Positions 7,122 through 8,493 of a stretch of 8,493 nt of DNA are shown here, piece by piece (the stretch's first letter is position 1; each line of letters opens with the position of its first letter). The notes below the pieces were generated by a model. The model did not search any database. It saw only the letters and a program-made list of their open reading frames with translations, and was not told the origin of the DNA. Origin of the DNA: DATGIQ01 sp035295665 (GTDB lineage Bacteria; Planctomycetota; Planctomycetia; Gemmatales; Gemmataceae); assembly GCA_035295665.1 (NCBI GenBank), contig DATGIQ010000448.1, forward strand, positions 1 to 8,493, in the 5' to 3' direction. The position numbers and the translations under genes are program-made.

Positions 7122-7950
7122 CTCGTTGCTGGAGCGCTTTCGCCAGCGCGATCGGCGGGCGCTGGCACGCCTGCTCAGCCTGGCTGCACGCGGGGAAATC
7201 TTGGGAGAGAATCTGGCGGAGATCCCCGAGCCGGCCAAACCGAGCCGGGTCGTGGCTATCACCGGCAGCGGCGGCGTCGGCAAGAGTACGCTCATCGGAA
7301 AACTGCTGGACTTTCTGCGGCATCACGGACTGACGGTAGCCGTGCTTGCCTGCGACCCGCAAAGCCCTCTGACCGGCGGCGCGTTGCTCGGCGACCGGTT
7401 CCGTATGCCCGTCCCCCCCGAGGATGACGGAGTTTTTATCCGCAGCCTGGCGGCCACTCCCGGACGAGGCGCCGTGGCCGATCACCTCCGCCTCCTGATC
7501 CGCATCCTGGAAGCATACGGCTTTGACGTTATCCTGCTCGAAACGGCCGGCGCTGGCCAAGGCGATACGGCCGTGCAGGCGCTGGTCGATTGCACGGTCC
7601 TCCTCCTGCAACCCGAAAGCGGGGACGATCTGCAATGGCAGAAGGCGGGGTTGCTCGAAGTGGCGGACGTGATCGCGATTCACAAAGCCGATTTACCGCA
7701 AGCCGAGCAGGTCGAAGCGCAGGTGCGGGGGATGCTTTCTCTATCCGGCGGCCGGCCGACCCCGGTTCTCCGCGTCAGTGCCAAGACCGGAGAGGGAGTG
7801 GAAGCACTCTGGACCGCAATCGCAAGTCAACCGCTGCGCCGAGCGAAAAGGGAGGCCGCTCTGTCGACAAAGGACCAGACGGTGATGGTTGTGCCGACAG
7901 ACCTCGTGCCGGAAATCCAAGCGCTCATCGCCCGACGAAGCGGTGCCTGA
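7114..7950 (+). CDS. MeaB/ArgK-type G-protein chaperone of the B12-dependent mutase
   Basis: This 278-residue P-loop GTPase belongs to the MeaB/MMAA/ArgK group, which gates AdoCbl loading and protects acyl-CoA mutases from inactivation. A helical N-terminus is followed by Walker A GSGGVGKST (51-59), the family-specific DPQSPLTGGALLGDRFRM (81-98), the VFIRSLA segment (107-113), switch region ETAGAGQGD (143-151) and SAKTGEG (222-228). The guanine-specificity motif reads HKAD (190-193), where NKxD is usual. The protein is about 50 residues shorter than Methylobacterium MeaB (near 329), mainly at the C-terminus, where the dimerisation arm lies in that protein. The ATG at 7114 has GGAGAG 6 nt upstream and overlaps the B12-subunit gene by 8 bp, implying coupled translation; an in-frame ATG at 7078 is less likely. 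It presumably serves the mutase encoded just upstream. The frame ends at TGA 7948-7950. Confidence 0.9.
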   Translation: MPDSLLERFRQRDRRALARLLSLAARGEILGENLAEIPEPAKPSRVVAITGSGGVGKSTLIGKLLDFLRHHGLTVAVLACDPQSPLTGGALLGDRFRMPVPPEDDGVFIRSLAATPGRGAVADHLRLLIRILEAYGFDVILLETAGAGQGDTAVQALVDCTVLLLQPESGDDLQWQKAGLLEVADVIAIHKADLPQAEQVEAQVRGMLSLSGGRPTPVLRVSAKTGEGVEALWTAIASQPLRRAKREAALSTKDQTVMVVPTDLVPEIQALIARRSGA

Positions 7951-8004
7951 AGCCGGACCGCATGCCCTCGCGGCCTAACTGTCACTTTCCGAATCTGCGG
8001 GCGC

Positions 8005-8208
8005 CTAAACCTCCAGCTCCGTTACGAGGTGCCAATCCAGGATGGTGAACGACTCATCGGAGCCATAGACGATCATCGTGCGCCCACCAGGGGATTGAGA
8101 CACGAAGTCTCTATGGAGAACCGTGAACCTCCGGCCGTCGGCTAAGTGGATGGTGAATGGTCGGAAGCGGTGTGCATCGCATATCGCTCGCAATTGTTCG
8201 GCCGTCAT
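8005..8208 (-). CDS. Small conserved hypothetical protein (planctomycete type)
   Basis: This 67-residue protein starts MTAEQLRAI, has the core FRPFTIHLADGRRFTV and ends in ILDWHLVTELEV. I recognise the pattern as a small protein found in many copies in planctomycete genomes, with no assigned function. The alternation of short strands (FTIHLADGRRFTVLH, GGRTMIVYGSD, ESFTILDWHLVTELEV) suggests a small beta-rich fold; there is no signal peptide or membrane segment. The ATG at 8208 is chosen because GAGGA lies 8 nt upstream on the minus strand and the recognisable protein begins there; the frame runs on to 8445, but that part crosses a palindromic repeat and lacks protein character. It converges with the MeaB-type gene across a 54-bp gap with no clear terminator. 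A TAAAAT (8249-8254, minus strand) could be a -10 element, without a good -35. Confidence 0.7.
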   Translation of the reverse strand: MTAEQLRAICDAHRFRPFTIHLADGRRFTVLHRDFVSQSPGGRTMIVYGSDESFTILDWHLVTELEV

Positions 8209-8391
8209 CGCCCAAATCCTCACTTGCTTGTGCGGCGCGGCCAAGACCATTTTACCGGGTCTCCTACGATTTTGGCGAGAAAGCACCGACCCGCATTGAC
8301 CCGTGCCAACCGCTCTGGCATCATTCTGCGGCGGACAAATGAGAAACGTATGCCGGGTTGGATTGGATTCCTCAGGATCGTGCATGATGTT

Positions 8392-8442
8392 CACAAGCCG
8401 GACGCGCCAGCGGCGGACCTTGGCTGGCACGTCCGGCTTGTG
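8392..8442. repeat. 51-bp imperfect palindrome, probably a dispersed repeat
   Basis: CACAAGCCGGACG (8392-8404) is perfectly mirrored by CGTCCGGCTTGTG (8430-8442). After one mismatch (8405/8429) the stem continues as GCCAGC (8406-8411) with GCTGGC (8423-8428), leaving an 11-nt loop. That gives 19 paired bases in a 20-position stem. Read on both strands it encodes HKPD-like peptides (HKPDAPA and HKPDVPA), which I have seen as a recurring artefact in planctomycete gene calls and which suggests a multi-copy palindrome. It lies upstream of the small hypothetical gene and has no flanking T-run, so a terminator is less likely. Confidence 0.55.
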
Positions 8443-8478
8443 CACATGCAGTACGCACAGTGCTTTTGATCCCCAGGC

Positions 8479-8485
8479 AAGGAGG
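8479..8485 (+). promoter_or_regulatory. Shine-Dalgarno-like AAGGAGG at the window edge
   Basis: AAGGAGG ends 2 nt before an ATG at 8488-8490. That spacing is too short for efficient initiation, so if a plus-strand gene starts here its true start codon is more likely just beyond the window. No coding sequence can be judged from the remaining bases. Confidence 0.25.
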
Positions 8486-8493
8486 CGATGATC

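Noticed and set aside
8303..8491. Short plus-strand open frames across the palindrome near the right edge
   Set aside because: Their translations derive from the palindromic repeat and have no recognisable protein features.

Overview
The window looks like chromosomal DNA from a GC-rich planctomycete, most likely of the Gemmatales type. This is inferred from gene content and not from any marker gene. The clues are a secreted PQQ-like beta-propeller protein with the N-terminal NWPGWRGPDGNG motif, a 67-residue hypothetical protein of a kind I associate with planctomycetes (FRPFTIHLADGR core, VTELEV end), and a dispersed-looking palindrome encoding HKPD-type peptides on both strands.

Layout. (1) Positions 1-1137 (+) hold the C-terminal part of an SMC/RecN/YhaN-like coiled-coil ATPase whose start lies outside the window. 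(2) Positions 1138-1321 separate convergent genes and carry a strong inverted repeat, probably a bidirectional terminator. (3) A three-gene minus-strand operon, read from 4489 down to 1322, encodes a secreted PQQ-like beta-propeller protein, an ABC ATPase and an ABC-2 type permease. The first two genes are 37 bp apart and the last two overlap as TGATG. (4) Positions 4490-5011 form a divergent intergenic region with a candidate minus-strand promoter, a small hairpin and two doubtful small ORFs. (5) A plus-strand operon from 5012 to 7950 encodes a stand-alone acyl-CoA mutase large subunit, a separate B12-binding small subunit and a MeaB/ArgK-type G-protein chaperone. (6) A small minus-strand hypothetical gene lies at 8005-8208. 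(7) Positions 8209-8493 hold a long imperfect palindrome, and a Shine-Dalgarno-like motif sits at the right edge.

The most informative point is in the mutase operon. The large subunit would normally be labelled methylmalonyl-CoA mutase. However, the two residues that contact the substrate carboxylate in that enzyme (Tyr89 and Arg207 in Propionibacterium) are Phe80 and Gln198 here, the pair known from Streptomyces isobutyryl-CoA mutase. Subunit sizes (550 and 137 residues) also match the IcmA/IcmB layout. The three genes therefore probably form an adenosylcobalamin-dependent isobutyryl-CoA/n-butyryl-CoA mutase (or close relative) with its own repair and loading GTPase. The chaperone itself has a His in place of the Asn of the NKxD guanine-specificity motif and a short C-terminus.

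I see no RNA genes, CRISPR arrays, transposase genes or prophage genes. Apart from the mutase reassignment and the two palindromes, the region looks like ordinary chromosome. I did not find a convincing new multi-gene system.
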